DNA from: Shewanella sairae
GTDB lineage: Bacteria; Pseudomonadota; Gammaproteobacteria; Enterobacterales; Shewanellaceae
Length of the DNA: 64,000 nt
Direction: 5' to 3'
NCBI RefSeq assembly: GCF_023283535.1
Contig: NZ_JAKILT010000004.1
Location: 87,485-151,484 of the forward strand
Both the position numbers and the translations under genes were made by a program. Below, piece by piece: positions 7,270-17,642 of this stretch; within the stretch, counting starts at the first letter, position 1; each line of letters opens with the position of its first letter. The notes beneath the pieces were generated by a model. It was not told the origin of the DNA. It worked only from the letters and a program-made list of their open reading frames with translations, and did not search any database.

Positions 7270-9735
7270 ATGAAAGTTATGAAGTTTGGCGGTACATCGC
7301 TTGCAAATTGGCAGCGATTTAAAGACGCGGCAGAGATCGTTAACCAATCAGCTCAAGTAGAAGCTACTGCTGTTGTATTGTCAGCGCCCGCTACTGTGAC
7401 TAATGGTCTAATTGAAATGGTTGAAGTGGCGGTAAGCGGCGGCGAACACGCTAAAGTTCTGGCTCAAGTTGAGCAGGTTTTCAATGACCTGTATAGCGCA
7501 GCTGCAGTGAATTTGAACGCGGAGCAGAACCATTTACTGAATCAGAAATTACAGCAGCAACTGCAATTTTGGGATAGCAAGCTTAAAGGGGTAAGTTTAT
7601 TAGGTGAATGCCCCGCGAGTGTTGAAGCACAAGTGTTGGTGGGTGGTGAGAAGTTATCAGCAGCCTTAATGATTGAGGTTATGAAATCATTTAATCATAG
7701 TGCTGACCTTTTGCTGCCTGAGTCATTGCTGGTGGGATACGGTCCTCAGTTAGAGTCAGCAGTTGATATTGAGGCGAGTAAGTTACGTTTCAAAGCAATT
7801 AACTTGGACTCTGCCCAAGTATGGGTGATGCCAGGTTTTACTGCTGGCGATAGCCAAGGAAACATCGTCACTCTTGGGCGTAATGGCTCTGACTATTCAG
7901 CTGCGGTATTGTCTGCTTGTTTAGGTGCTAGCTGCTGCGAGATCTGGACCGATGTTGACGGTGTTTACAATACCGACCCACGTGTTGTGGCGGATGCGAA
8001 ATTGTTGTCGCAGCTTAGCTATCAAGAAGCGATGGAAGTCTCTTACTTTGGCGCTAAAGTACTGCATCCTAAAACCGTTGCCCCAATCGCGCAATATCAT
8101 ATTCCTTGTTATATCCGTAATACCTTTAACCCTGCAGCTGTAGGTACATTAGTATCTGATCAGCCTGATGAAACAGGGCTAAATGTAAAGGCGATTTCTA
8201 ATCTTGATGATCAAACGATGTTTGATGTATCAGGTCCAGGCATGAAAGGCATGGTCGGCATGGCAAGTCGCACACTTGGCGCGATTTCTCGATCGGGTGT
8301 ATCAGTGTCTTTAATCACTCAAAGCTCCTCTGAATATAGCATTAGCTTTTGTGTTGCCACAGAAGATGCGAGTAAAGCCAAATCTGCATTAGAACTCGAA
8401 TTCGAACTTGAACTTAAAAGCGATATTCTTGAGCCGATTGAGATGCGCCATCACTTAGCGATTGTGTCGCTAATTGGTGATGGGATGCGCACTCATAAAG
8501 GCGTAGCGGCTAAGTTCTTCCAAGCGTTAGCACAGGCGACTGTCAATATTGTTGCCATTGCTCAAGGCTCATCAGAGCGTTCAATTTCAGCAGTGGTAGA
8601 GCAACGTAAGACTAAGCATGCAATTTCGGCTTGTCATCAATCTTTCTTCGACGTACAGCACTATTTAGATGTGTTCTTGGTCGGTTGTGGCAATGTGGGC
8701 GCAGGTTTACTTGAGCAGATAAAGCAGCAACGTAACATGTTAAAAGAACAACACATAGCCATGCGTGTCTGTGGCATCGTTAACTCTAAGAAGATGTTGT
8801 TAGATCCTCAAGGCGTTGACTTAGGCAATTGGCAGGGTTTATTAGCCGATTGTGAGCAAGAGGCGGATCTTGATGCAATGCTAATGTGGGCGAAAGAGCA
8901 GCAGTTACTCAACCCTGTGCTGGTGGATTGTACTTCTAGTGAGTTGGTATCGAATAAATACCTTGATGTAATGAATGCTGGTTTGCATGTGGTGACGCCA
9001 AATAAGAAAGCCAACACACGAGATATGGGTTATTACCAAGACCTGCGTAAAACAGCGCTTAAGCAGCGACGTCAGTTCCTGTATGAAACTACAGTGGGCG
9101 CAGGTTTACCGGTTATCGATAACTTGAAGAAACTGCTGTTTGCTGGTGACAAGTTACTGCGATTTAACGGTATTTTATCAGGCAGTTTATCTTACATTTT
9201 CGGCATGCTGGATGAGGGTATGACTTTGTCTCAGGCCACTTCAATAGCCCGAGATAAGTGCTTTACTGAGCCCGATCCACGTGATGATTTAAGTGGTATG
9301 GACGTTGCGCGTAAAGTGTTAATTCTTGCTCGTGAGGTGGGAATGGATCTTGAGCTTAGTGACATTCATGTTGAGTCAGTATTACCTGAGTCATTTGACG
9401 CCTCCGGTGATGTTGAAGCGTTTATGGCTAAGTTGCCACAAGTCGATGCACAAATTGCTCAGCGTATTGAAGCCGCAAAAGCGATGGGTAAAGTTCTGCG
9501 CTATGTTGGCCAAATTGATGACGAAGGCTGCAAAGTGAAAATAGCGGAAGTCGATGCAACTGACCCATTATACAGCGTTAAAGGCGGTGAAAACGCATTG
9601 GCTTTCTATAGCCGTTACTATCAGCCTATTCCATTTGTATTACGTGGTTATGGTGCAGGTACCGATGTGACAGCTGCGGGGGCGTTTGCTGATATTTTAC
9701 GTACTTTAAATTGGACTCGTGAGGTTGGCGTATGA
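7270..9735 (+). CDS. thrA: Bifunctional aspartokinase I / homoserine dehydrogenase I
   Basis: The 821-residue fusion catalyses the first and third steps from aspartate to threonine. The aspartokinase half begins [17 protein letters not shown] (KFGGTS nucleotide motif), tandem ACT regions lie around residues ~310-460, and the dehydrogenase half begins near 465 with [16 protein letters not shown] (NAD(P)-binding glycine loop) and has [20 protein letters not shown] and the catalytic-region [12 protein letters not shown]. Length matches E. coli ThrA (820). AAAGGAG precedes the ATG. Its last four bases overlap thrB (ATGA), indicating translational coupling. Confidence 0.97.
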   Translation: MKVMKFGGTSLANWQRFKDAAEIVNQSAQVEATAVVLSAPATVTNGLIEMVEVAVSGGEHAKVLAQVEQVFNDLYSAAAVNLNAEQNHLLNQKLQQQLQFWDSKLKGVSLLGECPASVEAQVLVGGEKLSAALMIEVMKSFNHSADLLLPESLLVGYGPQLESAVDIEASKLRFKAINLDSAQVWVMPGFTAGDSQGNIVTLGRNGSDYSAAVLSACLGASCCEIWTDVDGVYNTDPRVVADAKLLSQLSYQEAMEVSYFGAKVLHPKTVAPIAQYHIPCYIRNTFNPAAVGTLVSDQPDETGLNVKAISNLDDQTMFDVSGPGMKGMVGMASRTLGAISRSGVSVSLITQSSSEYSISFCVATEDASKAKSALELEFELELKSDILEPIEMRHHLAIVSLIGDGMRTHKGVAAKFFQALAQATVNIVAIAQGSSERSISAVVEQRKTKHAISACHQSFFDVQHYLDVFLVGCGNVGAGLLEQIKQQRNMLKEQHIAMRVCGIVNSKKMLLDPQGVDLGNWQGLLADCEQEADLDAMLMWAKEQQLLNPVLVDCTSSELVSNKYLDVMNAGLHVVTPNKKANTRDMGYYQDLRKTALKQRRQFLYETTVGAGLPVIDNLKKLLFAGDKLLRFNGILSGSLSYIFGMLDEGMTLSQATSIARDKCFTEPDPRDDLSGMDVARKVLILAREVGMDLELSDIHVESVLPESFDASGDVEAFMAKLPQVDAQIAQRIEAAKAMGKVLRYVGQIDDEGCKVKIAEVDATDPLYSVKGGENALAFYSRYYQPIPFVLRGYGAGTDVTAAGAFADILRTLNWTREVGV

Positions 9736-10667
9736 GCGTAACAATTTATGCACCGGCATCTATGGGAAATGTTGGGGTTGGCTTTGATTTACTCGGTGCA
9801 GCCCTAGCGCCAATTGATGGCAGCTTACTGGGCGATAAAGTGACAGTTGCAGCGGCTGATAGCGGCATTTCGCTCGCTTTGGCGGGTTATTGGGCAAATA
9901 AGTTGCCACAAAACCCGCAAGAAAACATCGTCTATCAATGTGCTGAGTTCTTTTTAGCACATTTGAATAAAGATGCGGGCTTACAGTTAACGCTTGAAAA
10001 AAACTTGCCTGTGGGAAGTGGACTAGGCTCAAGTGCAAGCTCGGTCGTCGCAGCACTGATGGCGTTAAATGAGTATTTTGATAAGCCTTTTAACCAGCAA
10101 GAATTGCTGCGTTTAATGGGCGAGTTCGAAGGCAAGATCAGCGGCTCTATCCATTATGACAATGTGGCCCCTTGTTACTTAGGCGGTATGCAATTAATGC
10201 TAGATACGCCCAAATCAGTATGTGAAGCGATTCCTGATTTTAAACAGTGGTACTGGGTGGTTGCTTATCCGGGGATTTCATTATCAACGGCTAAAATGCG
10301 TGGATTAATGCCAGAGCAGTTTAATAAGCAAACCACGATTGATTTTGGCCGTTACTTAAGTGCATTTGTGCATGCTTCTTATAAGCAAGATGCAGAACTG
10401 GCTATTACTGTATTGAAAGATGTACTTGCTGAGCCCTATCGCGCTGGTGAAATTCCTAAATACTCACAAGCTAAAGCGGCTCTTGCTGAACTTGGGATGC
10501 TGACGACTGGAATTTCAGGCAGTGGGCCAACTTTATTCAGTATTACCGACGACTTAGAAGTCGCCAACCGCGCTCAGCAGTGGTTAAACGAGCATTATAT
10601 TGAGGCTGATAAAGGCTTTTCACATATTTGTCGTATCGATGCTCAGGGCTCACGCGTTGTCGATTAA
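9732..10667 (+). CDS. thrB: Homoserine kinase
   Basis: The 311-residue GHMP-family kinase phosphorylates homoserine. [18 protein letters not shown] is the N-terminal signature and [19 protein letters not shown] is the ATP-binding GHMP loop (GLGSSA). [11 protein letters not shown] near the C-terminus is the third GHMP motif. It overlaps thrA by four bases and is followed by thrC. Confidence 0.97.
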   Translation: MSVTIYAPASMGNVGVGFDLLGAALAPIDGSLLGDKVTVAAADSGISLALAGYWANKLPQNPQENIVYQCAEFFLAHLNKDAGLQLTLEKNLPVGSGLGSSASSVVAALMALNEYFDKPFNQQELLRLMGEFEGKISGSIHYDNVAPCYLGGMQLMLDTPKSVCEAIPDFKQWYWVVAYPGISLSTAKMRGLMPEQFNKQTTIDFGRYLSAFVHASYKQDAELAITVLKDVLAEPYRAGEIPKYSQAKAALAELGMLTTGISGSGPTLFSITDDLEVANRAQQWLNEHYIEADKGFSHICRIDAQGSRVVD

Positions 10668-10711
10668 CGGCGCTTAAAAAAGAATTAATAACAGAATTAA
10701 AGGAAGTCATC

Positions 10712-11998
10712 ATGGAACTGTATAACCTAAAGCACCCGTCACAGGTGGTGAGTTTTACACAAGCCGTTAAGCTAGGTTTAGGTAAAGATCGTGGCCTGTT
10801 TTTTCCGAAACAGATCCCAGAGCTGCAAGACATAGATAGCCTATTAGCGCTGCCATTTGTTGAAAGAAGCAAAAAGGTGATAGGCGCTTGGTTAGCATCA
10901 GAGTTAGGCCAAGATACCGTTGATCGGTTAGTTGAAAAGGCATTTAACTTCGATGTGCCATTGGTGAAAGCTGATGATAACTTATATAGCTTAGAGCTTA
11001 TTCACGGACCAACATTAGCATTTAAAGACTTTGGCGCGCGTTTTATGGCGCAGTGTTTAAATGAATTAGCACAATCGGAAAAGATAAATATACTGACGGC
11101 GACATCAGGTGACACTGGTGCTGCGGTAGCTGATGCTTTTTATGGACTCGACAATATTAATGTCGTGGTGCTTTACCCTAAGGGGAAAATTAGCCTGCTG
11201 CAGGAAAAAATGTTTACTACTCTAGGAAACAATATCCATACGGTAGCAGTCGCGTCTGATTTCGATGCTTGCCAAACTCTGGTTAAGCAGTCTTTCGAAG
11301 ATTTAGATATACGTGACGGTCTGCACCTCAACTCTGCTAATTCGATTAATATCAGCCGCTTACTGGCTCAGATTTGCTATTACTTTGAAGCGGTTGCGCA
11401 GTTTAAGCAGCATCATGACGCTGATCCGGTGATTGCAGTGCCAAGTGGTAATTTTGGCAACCTTACAGCAGGCCTCTTTGCTAAAGCGATGGGCTTGCCA
11501 GTTAAACGCTTTGTGGCTGCCACCAATAGCAATGATACTGTGCCACGCTACTTAGATAGTGGGGCTTGGCAACCAGCAGCGACAGTCGCTACCATGTCTA
11601 ATGCAATGGATGTTGCAGAGCCGAGTAACTGGCCAAGAGTCGAGGCAATTGTAGCTGCAAAGGGCTGGTCACTTGACGATATTGTGGGTGTTGGGATTTC
11701 AGAGTCAGATACTGCTGATTCGGTAAAGGCGCTCAATAACGCAGGTTATTTATCTGAGCCCCATGCGGCAATTGCGGCATTTGCGCTTAAGCAAACCTTA
11801 GCCGCCGATGAGCAAGGGATATTTTTAGCCACAGCGCATCCTGCCAAGTTTAATGAAGTGGTGGAAGATATCTTACAAATTGATCTCGAATTACCAGAGG
11901 CGCTTGCTAGAGTGGTTCCTAAAGCTATTTTATCTGCTGAACTTGAAGCTGATTTTGGTCAGTTAAAGCAGCACTTATTCAAGGTTTTAGCTGTTTAA
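10712..11998 (+). CDS. thrC: Threonine synthase
   Basis: This PLP enzyme converts O-phosphohomoserine to threonine. I place the start at ATG 10712 (MELYNLKHPSQVVSF) because AAGGAAG sits just upstream and the resulting 428 residues match E. coli ThrC; the frame stays open further upstream. The PLP lysine is in PTLAFKDFGARFMAQ, and SGDTGAAVADAFY and VPSGNFGNLTAG are phosphate/PLP-binding motifs. It is the last gene of the thr operon and is followed by a terminator. Confidence 0.97.
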   Translation: MELYNLKHPSQVVSFTQAVKLGLGKDRGLFFPKQIPELQDIDSLLALPFVERSKKVIGAWLASELGQDTVDRLVEKAFNFDVPLVKADDNLYSLELIHGPTLAFKDFGARFMAQCLNELAQSEKINILTATSGDTGAAVADAFYGLDNINVVVLYPKGKISLLQEKMFTTLGNNIHTVAVASDFDACQTLVKQSFEDLDIRDGLHLNSANSINISRLLAQICYYFEAVAQFKQHHDADPVIAVPSGNFGNLTAGLFAKAMGLPVKRFVAATNSNDTVPRYLDSGAWQPAATVATMSNAMDVAEPSNWPRVEAIVAAKGWSLDDIVGVGISESDTADSVKALNNAGYLSEPHAAIAAFALKQTLAADEQGIFLATAHPAKFNEVVEDILQIDLELPEALARVVPKAILSAELEADFGQLKQHLFKVLAV

Positions 11999-12014
11999 AA
12001 GTCTGATGTTACGT

Positions 12015-12047
12015 AAAAAGGGAAGCTGTTAATGCTTCCTTTTTTTT
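12015..12047 (+). terminator. thr operon terminator
   Basis: AAAAAGGGAAGC and GCTTCCTTTTTT form a hairpin with the loop TGTTAAT and a long T tail just after thrC. Confidence 0.85.
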
Positions 12048-12243
12048 GTTGGTAAAATGTGTTTAATCATTTAAATATACACTTGTCTGTTATGCTGGGT
12101 TTTAGCTTTGAATTATCAACTCATAGTTATTAACATTCGTAGCGCCTTGTAGCATCCAAACCTGACGTAGTGTGATCTATCTCTCAAATGTTGCTGGCTA
12201 ACTTCTATATTGTGCGCCGCAGTTTTATAGAGGAGTCTGCATT

Positions 12244-12534
12244 GTGTTTCGTTTTGTTCTAGCTGTTTTATGTGCGGGTCTGTTAAGCGGCTGTGCAACT
12301 GAAGATTTTGAATTGTATCATCGGATTAATGAAGCCTATGATTTTGAAGTCACCCATTGCGATAGTTTCGCCATGGTGACAGGTTTTGGTCGTGGTGATA
12401 ATGCTTTAGCAGAGGCTAAGCTAAGCGCTATTAAGCAAGGCGAAGAGCTTAAGGGCACCCATATCGTTTGGTTACAATCAGACTTAGGCGAACCGACTAA
12501 AGTGGTTGCCGTCATCTATAAATGCTTAATGTAA
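12244..12534 (+). CDS. Small lipoprotein (DUF4156-like)
   Basis: This 96-residue protein starts with a lipoprotein signal whose lipobox LLSG-C places the lipidated Cys at residue 17. The rest (THCDSFAMVTGFGRGDNALAEA, then AIKQGEELKGTHIVWL) resembles the DUF4156 group of small envelope lipoproteins, with two further Cys that could form a disulfide. A GTG start is used, with AGGAG at 12231-12235. Asp follows two residues after the Cys+1 Ala, so membrane sorting is not clear. Function is unknown. Confidence 0.72.
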   Translation: MFRFVLAVLCAGLLSGCATEDFELYHRINEAYDFEVTHCDSFAMVTGFGRGDNALAEAKLSAIKQGEELKGTHIVWLQSDLGEPTKVVAVIYKCLM

Positions 12535-12539
12535 CCTTT

Positions 12540-12566
12540 AATGAGCACCTTTATTAAGTGCTCATT
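12540..12566. repeat. Inverted repeat between convergent genes
   Basis: AATGAGCAC and GTGCTCATT form a perfect 9-base-pair hairpin between the lipoprotein gene and nfo. There is no T run on either side, so it may help mRNA 3'-end stability more than termination. Confidence 0.6.
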
Positions 12567-12619
12567 GAAGGCTTATGCAGAGATTAAGAGGTTAGGGCAC
12601 GTATAAGGATTTGTTAGCG

Positions 12620-13483
12620 TTATTGCTTTGCAAGAAAGCGTAACCAGTTTATCTCTTGTTGCCAAATCTCCGGTTGCACCGTTTCTAAAATCAGTGGGAT
12701 CCCTTGCATAACCTCTAATTTCATAAGACTTGCGAACGCCTCTTGACCTATTTCCCCTAGGCCTAAAGATTGATGGCGGTCGACACGGCTATTCAGCGGT
12801 GTTTTGCTGTCATTTAAATGCATCGCTTTTAAGTATTGATTACCAACGACTTTATCTAATAAATCAAAAGTTTGCTCACAGGTTTCTTTTGTACGGATAT
12901 CGTAACCTGCAGCAAACAGGTGACAGGTATCAATACATACTCCAACTCTAGATTTATCTTCAACGCCTTCAATTATCTGTGCTAGCTGTTCGAACGAGTG
13001 CCCTAGGTTTGAACCTTGCCCGGCAGTATTCTCAATCACAGCCGTGACACCTGAGCTGCAATCTAACGCTAAGTTTATTGACTCGCTAATGTTAGCTAAG
13101 CAGTCATCAATAGAGATTTTTCTTAAGTGGCTGCCAGGATGGAAGTTAAGCAGGGTTAAACCTATCTGCTCGCAGCGCTTTATTTCATCAAAAAACGCTA
13201 ACCGAGATTTAGCCAGTAGTTCTGCATCTGGATGACCTAGGTTTATTAGGTAGCTGTCATGGGGCAGTATGGCTTCCATTAAGATATTGGCATCATCACA
13301 GTGACGTTGAAATAGATCTATTTGCTCGGTTTCAAGCTCTTTAGCTTGCCAACGACGTTGGTTTTTGGTGAATAGAGCAAATGCATTGGCGCCTATTGCG
13401 GCGGCATTGAGTGGGGCATTCGCTATACCTCCAGAGGCACTTACATGGGCACCGATAAAATGAGTTTGCTGCATTTGATCCAT
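12620..13483 (-). CDS. nfo: Endonuclease IV
   Basis: The 287-residue AP endonuclease cleaves DNA at abasic sites in base excision repair. The N-terminus [20 protein letters not shown] and the metal-site segments [39 protein letters not shown] and MHLNDSK are all characteristic, covering the His, Glu and Asp ligands of the three-zinc centre. The start could be the first ATG or the one four codons in (MQQTHFIG); both keep the fold. It is convergent with the lipoprotein gene. Confidence 0.96.
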   Translation of the reverse strand: MDQMQQTHFIGAHVSASGGIANAPLNAAAIGANAFALFTKNQRRWQAKELETEQIDLFQRHCDDANILMEAILPHDSYLINLGHPDAELLAKSRLAFFDEIKRCEQIGLTLLNFHPGSHLRKISIDDCLANISESINLALDCSSGVTAVIENTAGQGSNLGHSFEQLAQIIEGVEDKSRVGVCIDTCHLFAAGYDIRTKETCEQTFDLLDKVVGNQYLKAMHLNDSKTPLNSRVDRHQSLGLGEIGQEAFASLMKLEVMQGIPLILETVQPEIWQQEINWLRFLAKQ

Positions 13484-13613
13484 TTTCGTTAACGTATGTT
13501 GATGGCTGCCATTATGCCATGGGATAGCGTCTGCATAGACGACTTTGTCGTTGGTTGATGTTTTTTATAAATACTTTTTGTACGCAAGTGATTGTTCACT
13601 AATTCAAAACAGC

Positions 13614-13627
13614 TTGATCTACATCAT
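13614..13627. promoter_or_regulatory. EtrA (Fnr)/CRP-like operator
   Basis: TTGATCTACATCAT differs by one base from the Fnr/EtrA pattern TTGAT-N4-ATCAA. A TATATT -10 candidate lies at 13651-13656, so a start near 13663 puts the site centre about -42, the class II activator position. It would drive the hemerythrin-like gene. Confidence 0.55.
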
Positions 13628-13720
13628 TCAGTTAGCTTTTCACTGCTTGCTATATTGGGTGTTATTTATACGCTTTACTAATATTGAAGGTAGTAGGTGA
13701 GAATGAAAGTGGAGACAATT

Positions 13721-14260
13721 ATGCTTGCGAGGCTCATGCACGATCATAAACACATTACGATTTTGCTTAAGGTATTAACCGATAAACATACAAAATTAGC
13801 CGCTGGGGAGGCAATTAACTACAATGTTGTGCGCGATATTGTTGAGTATATGCAAAGTTACGCTGAACATAGCCATCACCCTTTAGAAGAAGTAATTGAT
13901 GAGTTTTATAGGGACAAAGTCGGCTCAGAACAGATTAATCAGCAGTTGACTGATGAACATGAGCGGCTGGGCAAAGCTTCTTCATCATTAATGGCAACCT
14001 TAAACTTGATCCTCAGCGATATAGTAGTATCGAAAGAGCAGTTGATTAACGATTTAATTAGCTACGTTAATTTGCAAGAGACACATATGCAGTTTGAAGA
14101 AACGGTGGTATTTCCTAAGTGGCGGGAGGTGATTGCTGACAATGAGTGGCAAAATGTTCGCAAGATGTGTCAAGCACGTTTAGTTGACGACCCATTATTT
14201 AATGAAAGCGACTCAGCGTTGTTTGAAGAACTGAGGGAATATTTAGATTGCGCTGATTAG
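13721..14260 (+). CDS. Hemerythrin HHE-domain protein
   Basis: The protein (179 residues from this start) belongs to the HHE cation-binding/hemerythrin family, a four-helix bundle binding a di-iron site that senses or stores O2 or NO, or aids Fe-S repair. Candidate ligands are in LMHDHKHI, YAEHSHHPLEEVIDEFY, LTDEHERLG and NLQETHMQFEETVVFPKW. I choose ATG 13721 because GGAG lies 6 bases upstream; ATG 13703 or GTG 13697 would add 6 or 8 residues. An EtrA/CRP-like site sits upstream, and a terminator follows. Confidence 0.85.
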   Translation: MLARLMHDHKHITILLKVLTDKHTKLAAGEAINYNVVRDIVEYMQSYAEHSHHPLEEVIDEFYRDKVGSEQINQQLTDEHERLGKASSSLMATLNLILSDIVVSKEQLINDLISYVNLQETHMQFEETVVFPKWREVIADNEWQNVRKMCQARLVDDPLFNESDSALFEELREYLDCAD

Positions 14261-14276
14261 TGCAAGCCTAAGATCA

Positions 14277-14303
14277 AAAAAGAGCGCTACTAGCGCTCTT
14301 TTT
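14277..14303. terminator. Bidirectional terminator
   Basis: AAAAAGAGCGC, TACTA and GCGCTCTTTTT form an 11-base-pair hairpin between the convergent hemerythrin and DUF3545 genes. Confidence 0.85.
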
Positions 14304-14318
14304 AATGGTATTAACTTA

Positions 14319-14504
14319 TTACATTAGGAGGCTGTCTAACTCGCCATCAAAACCATTATCCATTTCTTGAAGTTCTTTGAGTAAACGATGCTTCTCTTTT
14401 AGTACTTCAATTTCTCGCCATTTACGCTTTTTATTGGAGCTTCTCGAGCGGCTTGGCTTTTCAACAATACTATCTAGCGCACTACCATAATCAAGACGAT
14501 TCAT
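14319..14504 (-). CDS. DUF3545-family small protein
   Basis: This 61-residue protein (start MNRLDYGSALDSIVEKP) is basic in the middle (SRSRSSNKKRKWREIEVLKE) and has a short predicted helix (KHRLLKELQEMD), as in the DUF3545 family common in Shewanella and Vibrio. Function is unknown. I choose the ATG at 14504 because AAGGAGG lies just upstream; the frame is open further upstream through a 9-base tandem repeat, which would encode Asn-Lys-Ile repeats. If that longer start were used, the protein would have 88 residues. Confidence 0.7.
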   Translation of the reverse strand: MNRLDYGSALDSIVEKPSRSRSSNKKRKWREIEVLKEKHRLLKELQEMDNGFDGELDSLLM

Positions 14505-14520
14505 GGCAACCTCCTTTTTG

Positions 14521-14547
14521 TTTATTTTGTTTATTTTGTTTATTTTG
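14521..14547. repeat. 9-base tandem repeat upstream of DUF3545 gene
   Basis: TTTATTTTG is repeated three times without change, with partial copies on both sides. It lies directly upstream of the ribosome-binding site of the DUF3545 gene (minus-strand unit CAAAATAAA). Such repeats can change copy number by slippage. Confidence 0.85.
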
Positions 14548-14701
14548 TTTTCAAATAAATAGCATGATTTTTGTTCATAGTGCAACTTAAATGTTTCAAA
14601 AATGTTAAATCGGGATGAAGTTTTAATGTTTTACTTTTGCTTTAAGGGAGCTAGAAATGAGATTTTAAAGGGGGTATTTAGAATGCTTTGCTTTAAAAAA
14701 C

Positions 14702-14728
14702 AAAAAAGCCAGTCGAAACTGGCTTTTT
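14702..14728 (-). terminator. tal-pgi terminator
   Basis: AAAAAGCCAGT, CGAA and ACTGGCTTTTT form a perfect 11-base-pair hairpin with a GNRA-like loop and T runs both ways, directly after pgi. Confidence 0.9.
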
Positions 14729-14745
14729 ACATTTTGGCGCTGTTG

Positions 14746-16383
14746 CTAGATATTACCCTGTCTAAACAGGTTAATTAAATTATTGCTTGATGCATCTAGC
14801 TCGCTAGCATCTTTATCTGCTGTTAGGCGATCAAGTACGTCATTACCTAATTGCTTACCGAGTTCAACGCCCCATTGATCAAACGAATTGATTTGCCAGA
14901 TGGCACCTTGAACAAAAGTTCTATGCTCATAAAGAGCAATCAGTGAACCTAAAGTTGATGGGGTAAGTTTATCCATCAAAATAGTATTGCTTGGTTTGTT
15001 GCCAGGCATGACTTTATGTTTGGCAATCAGTTGTTTTTGCTCATCATCAAGGCTGCTATTGCTTAACTCTGCAAGCGCTTCTTCATAAGTGCGCCCCTGC
15101 ATTAACGCTTGGGTTTGACCAAAGCAGTTTGAAGCAAGTTGCACATGATGCTCACCTACAGGGTTATGGCTATTAAGCGGCATAATAAAATCAGCAGGCA
15201 CAAGTGCGGTACCTTGATGCAATAGCTGGTGGTACGCGTGTTGACCATTAGTACCTTCTCCGCCCCAAATAATTGGGCCAGTGCTGTAGTCAACATCGGT
15301 GCCGTTTAAGGTGGCTGATTTACCATTACTTTCCATGTCTAATTGCTGGAAGTAAGCAGGTAAGCCTCTTAAATAATGATCATAAGTCAGTACAACATGT
15401 GACTGCGCATTGAAAAAGTTGCCATACCAAAGAGAGAACAAGCCCATAATTACCGGCATATTGTTTTCTAAAGGTGTATTGGCAAAATGCTCATCCATTT
15501 CATGAGCACCGGCTAGTAACTCACGAAAGTTATCCATGCCAATCAGTAGCGCAATAGGTAAACCTATTGCTGACCAAAGCGAGTAACGACCGCCAACCCA
15601 ATCCCACATAGGGAATATATTGTTCGCATCAATACCAAACTCTGTTGCTTTAGCAACATTAGAGCTAACAGCGACAAAATGCTTAGCGACATCTGCTTGT
15701 GATGCGCCTTGGCTTAAAAACCACTCTTTGGCAGTCAGTGTGTTGGTTAACGTTTCTTGGGTGCCAAAAGATTTAGAAGACATAACAAACAAGGTTGTTT
15801 GCGGATCTAAGCCTTTTAGCTTCTCGGTAATAGAAGTTCCATCAACGTTAGCGACAAAATGACAGTTTAAGTGACCGCTCCAGTATGGACGTAGCGCTTG
15901 TGACACAATTTTCGGGCCCAGAAAAGATCCACCAATACCAATGCTGACAACGTCAGTAATGGTTTTACCTGTGTAGCCTTTCCAATCGCCAGTGGTTAAT
16001 GAGTCAACGAACTCCCCCATTTTTGCCAGGGTTTGCTGCACTTCAGCAACAATATTGTTGCCGTCAACATTAATGACTTTGTCTGCAGGCGCCCGAAGAG
16101 CGGTATGCAATACGGCTCTTTGTTCGGTGTTGTTGATGATATCGCCTGCAAACATCGCCTTAATCTTGGTTTCAAGTTGCGTTTCTTTCGCAAGCGAGAA
16201 TAAAAGAGATAGGGTCTCTTTTGAGGCGCGGTTTTTAGAGTAATCGAGCAACAATCCACAAGCCTGAATCGACATGTCATTAAAACGCTGAGGTTCAGTG
16301 CTAAATAGCTCGCGCATGTGAGGTAGCGTATTTCTGTGCTGCTCTAATGCTTGCCAAGTGGCTTTTTGAGTGAGTTCAGTCAT
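14746..16383 (-). CDS. pgi: Glucose-6-phosphate isomerase
   Basis: The 545-residue enzyme interconverts glucose-6-phosphate and fructose-6-phosphate. [18 protein letters not shown] is the sugar-phosphate-binding motif, [20 protein letters not shown] is the PGI signature 1, and [12 protein letters not shown] near the C-terminus contains the catalytic Lys. Length matches E. coli Pgi (549). It is 16 bases downstream of tal and should be cotranscribed with it. Confidence 0.97.
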   Translation of the reverse strand: MTELTQKATWQALEQHRNTLPHMRELFSTEPQRFNDMSIQACGLLLDYSKNRASKETLSLLFSLAKETQLETKIKAMFAGDIINNTEQRAVLHTALRAPADKVINVDGNNIVAEVQQTLAKMGEFVDSLTTGDWKGYTGKTITDVVSIGIGGSFLGPKIVSQALRPYWSGHLNCHFVANVDGTSITEKLKGLDPQTTLFVMSSKSFGTQETLTNTLTAKEWFLSQGASQADVAKHFVAVSSNVAKATEFGIDANNIFPMWDWVGGRYSLWSAIGLPIALLIGMDNFRELLAGAHEMDEHFANTPLENNMPVIMGLFSLWYGNFFNAQSHVVLTYDHYLRGLPAYFQQLDMESNGKSATLNGTDVDYSTGPIIWGGEGTNGQHAYHQLLHQGTALVPADFIMPLNSHNPVGEHHVQLASNCFGQTQALMQGRTYEEALAELSNSSLDDEQKQLIAKHKVMPGNKPSNTILMDKLTPSTLGSLIALYEHRTFVQGAIWQINSFDQWGVELGKQLGNDVLDRLTADKDASELDASSNNLINLFRQGNI

Positions 16384-16399
16384 TTTGAGTCCTATTCCG

Positions 16400-17356
16400 T
16401 TAAGACGAAAGCTTGTCTTTTAGCATCACTTCTAGTTTGCCTTGGTCGATGGCAAAATTACGGATGCCTTCAGCAAGTTTTTCAACTGCCATTGGGTCTT
16501 CGTTAAACTCCCAGCGGAACTGTGCTTCAGTCATTGCAGCTTCTGGTGCAACAACTTCGGTTGCAGGCAATAGCTTTTGTACAATAGGTGTCGTGCTATT
16601 TTGTAGCTCTTCTAGAAGTGCTGGACCAATTGTTAGACGGTCACAACCCGCTAATTCAATGATCTCGCCTGTGTTACGGAAGCTAGCACCCATCACCACG
16701 GTATTGAAACCATGGCGCTTGTAGTAGTTGTAAATACCGGTTACTGAAACCACACCAGGATCTTCGCTTGCTGAGTACTCTAAACCGGTATCTTTCTTAT
16801 ACCAATCTAGAATGCGTCCAACGAATGGTGAAATCAGGTAAACGCCAGCTTCAGCACATGCACGTGCTTGAGCAAAGCTAAATAACAAGGTTAGATTACA
16901 GTTGATACCCTCTTGTTCTAGCTGTTTGGCGGCGCAAATACCTTCCCAAGTTGATGCTAGTTTAATCAGGATACGAGACTTATCGATACCAGCGTCTTGG
17001 TATAGTTTGATTAGCTTATGGGCTTTAGCAATTGAGCCTGCTTGATCAAATGAAAGACGCGCATCAACTTCTGTTGAAATACGACCAGGAACAATTTTTA
17101 GGATCTCAAGGCCGATATTAACCGCAAGCTTATCACCAGCATCTTCGACTTGCTGAGTGATATCGTTGCTTTGCCCTTTGGCATAGTTGATAGCATCTTC
17201 GATGAGTGAGCTGTATTCAGGAATTTCAGACGCTTTTAAAATCAGAGACGGGTTCGTCGTGGCATCTTCTGGCTGGTAACGTTTTATGGCTTCAATATCA
17301 CCGGTATCGGCAACAATGGTAGTGAATGGTTTGAGTTGTTCTAATGTGTTGGCCAT
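16400..17356 (-). CDS. tal: Transaldolase B
   Basis: This 318-residue pentose-phosphate enzyme moves dihydroxyacetone units between sugar phosphates. Lys132 in [14 protein letters not shown] is the Schiff-base residue, and [12 protein letters not shown] and [18 protein letters not shown] are family signatures. It is the first gene of a tal-pgi pair, and a HexR-like palindrome lies ~95 bases upstream of its start. Confidence 0.97.
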   Translation of the reverse strand: MANTLEQLKPFTTIVADTGDIEAIKRYQPEDATTNPSLILKASEIPEYSSLIEDAINYAKGQSNDITQQVEDAGDKLAVNIGLEILKIVPGRISTEVDARLSFDQAGSIAKAHKLIKLYQDAGIDKSRILIKLASTWEGICAAKQLEQEGINCNLTLLFSFAQARACAEAGVYLISPFVGRILDWYKKDTGLEYSASEDPGVVSVTGIYNYYKRHGFNTVVMGASFRNTGEIIELAGCDRLTIGPALLEELQNSTTPIVQKLLPATEVVAPEAAMTEAQFRWEFNEDPMAVEKLAEGIRNFAIDQGKLEVMLKDKLSS

Positions 17357-17449
17357 TGGTATTACATCCTTACTCTATGAACAGCATCGAATTGGACAAT
17401 TAATTTAGCAGCTATTAAAAGCCATTTTAATGAACATTCCAACTATATA

Positions 17450-17464
17450 TGAAAAAAAATTACA
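17450..17464. promoter_or_regulatory. HexR-like operator upstream of tal-pgi
   Basis: TGAAAAAAAATTACA matches 12 of 15 bases of the HexR consensus as I remember it (TGTAATTAAATTACA). The right arm is perfect and the left arm is degenerate. HexR is a 2-keto-3-deoxy-6-phosphogluconate-responsive regulator of central carbon genes in Shewanella. Confidence 0.45.
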
Positions 17465-17590
17465 CAAAAGTTGCTAAAAATCATTTAAACGGGCGTTTTT
17501 GGTAATCTAACTACGAAATTTTGCTAAGAATTGGTGTTGGGTAAAAGTGTAGTCAAGAAGTATAGCGGTTTTATTAAAGCATCAAATTAA

Positions 17591-17623
17591 AAAGCTCACG
17601 ACTTATGAAAGTTCGTGAGCTTT
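17591..17623 (-). terminator. Terminator of the OmpA-family gene
   Basis: AAAGCTCACGA and TCGTGAGCTTT form an 11-base-pair hairpin with an 11-base loop, followed on the minus strand by T residues. Confidence 0.85.
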
Positions 17624-17642
17624 ATTCGCAACTTAGATTATC

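Noticed and set aside
10543..10872. 109-codon minus-strand frame across the thrB-thrC junction
   Set aside because: It is antisense to two clear genes and covers the thrC start.
12116..12298. 60-codon minus-strand frame before the lipoprotein gene
   Set aside because: It overlaps the lipoprotein start and ribosome-binding site and has no family resemblance.
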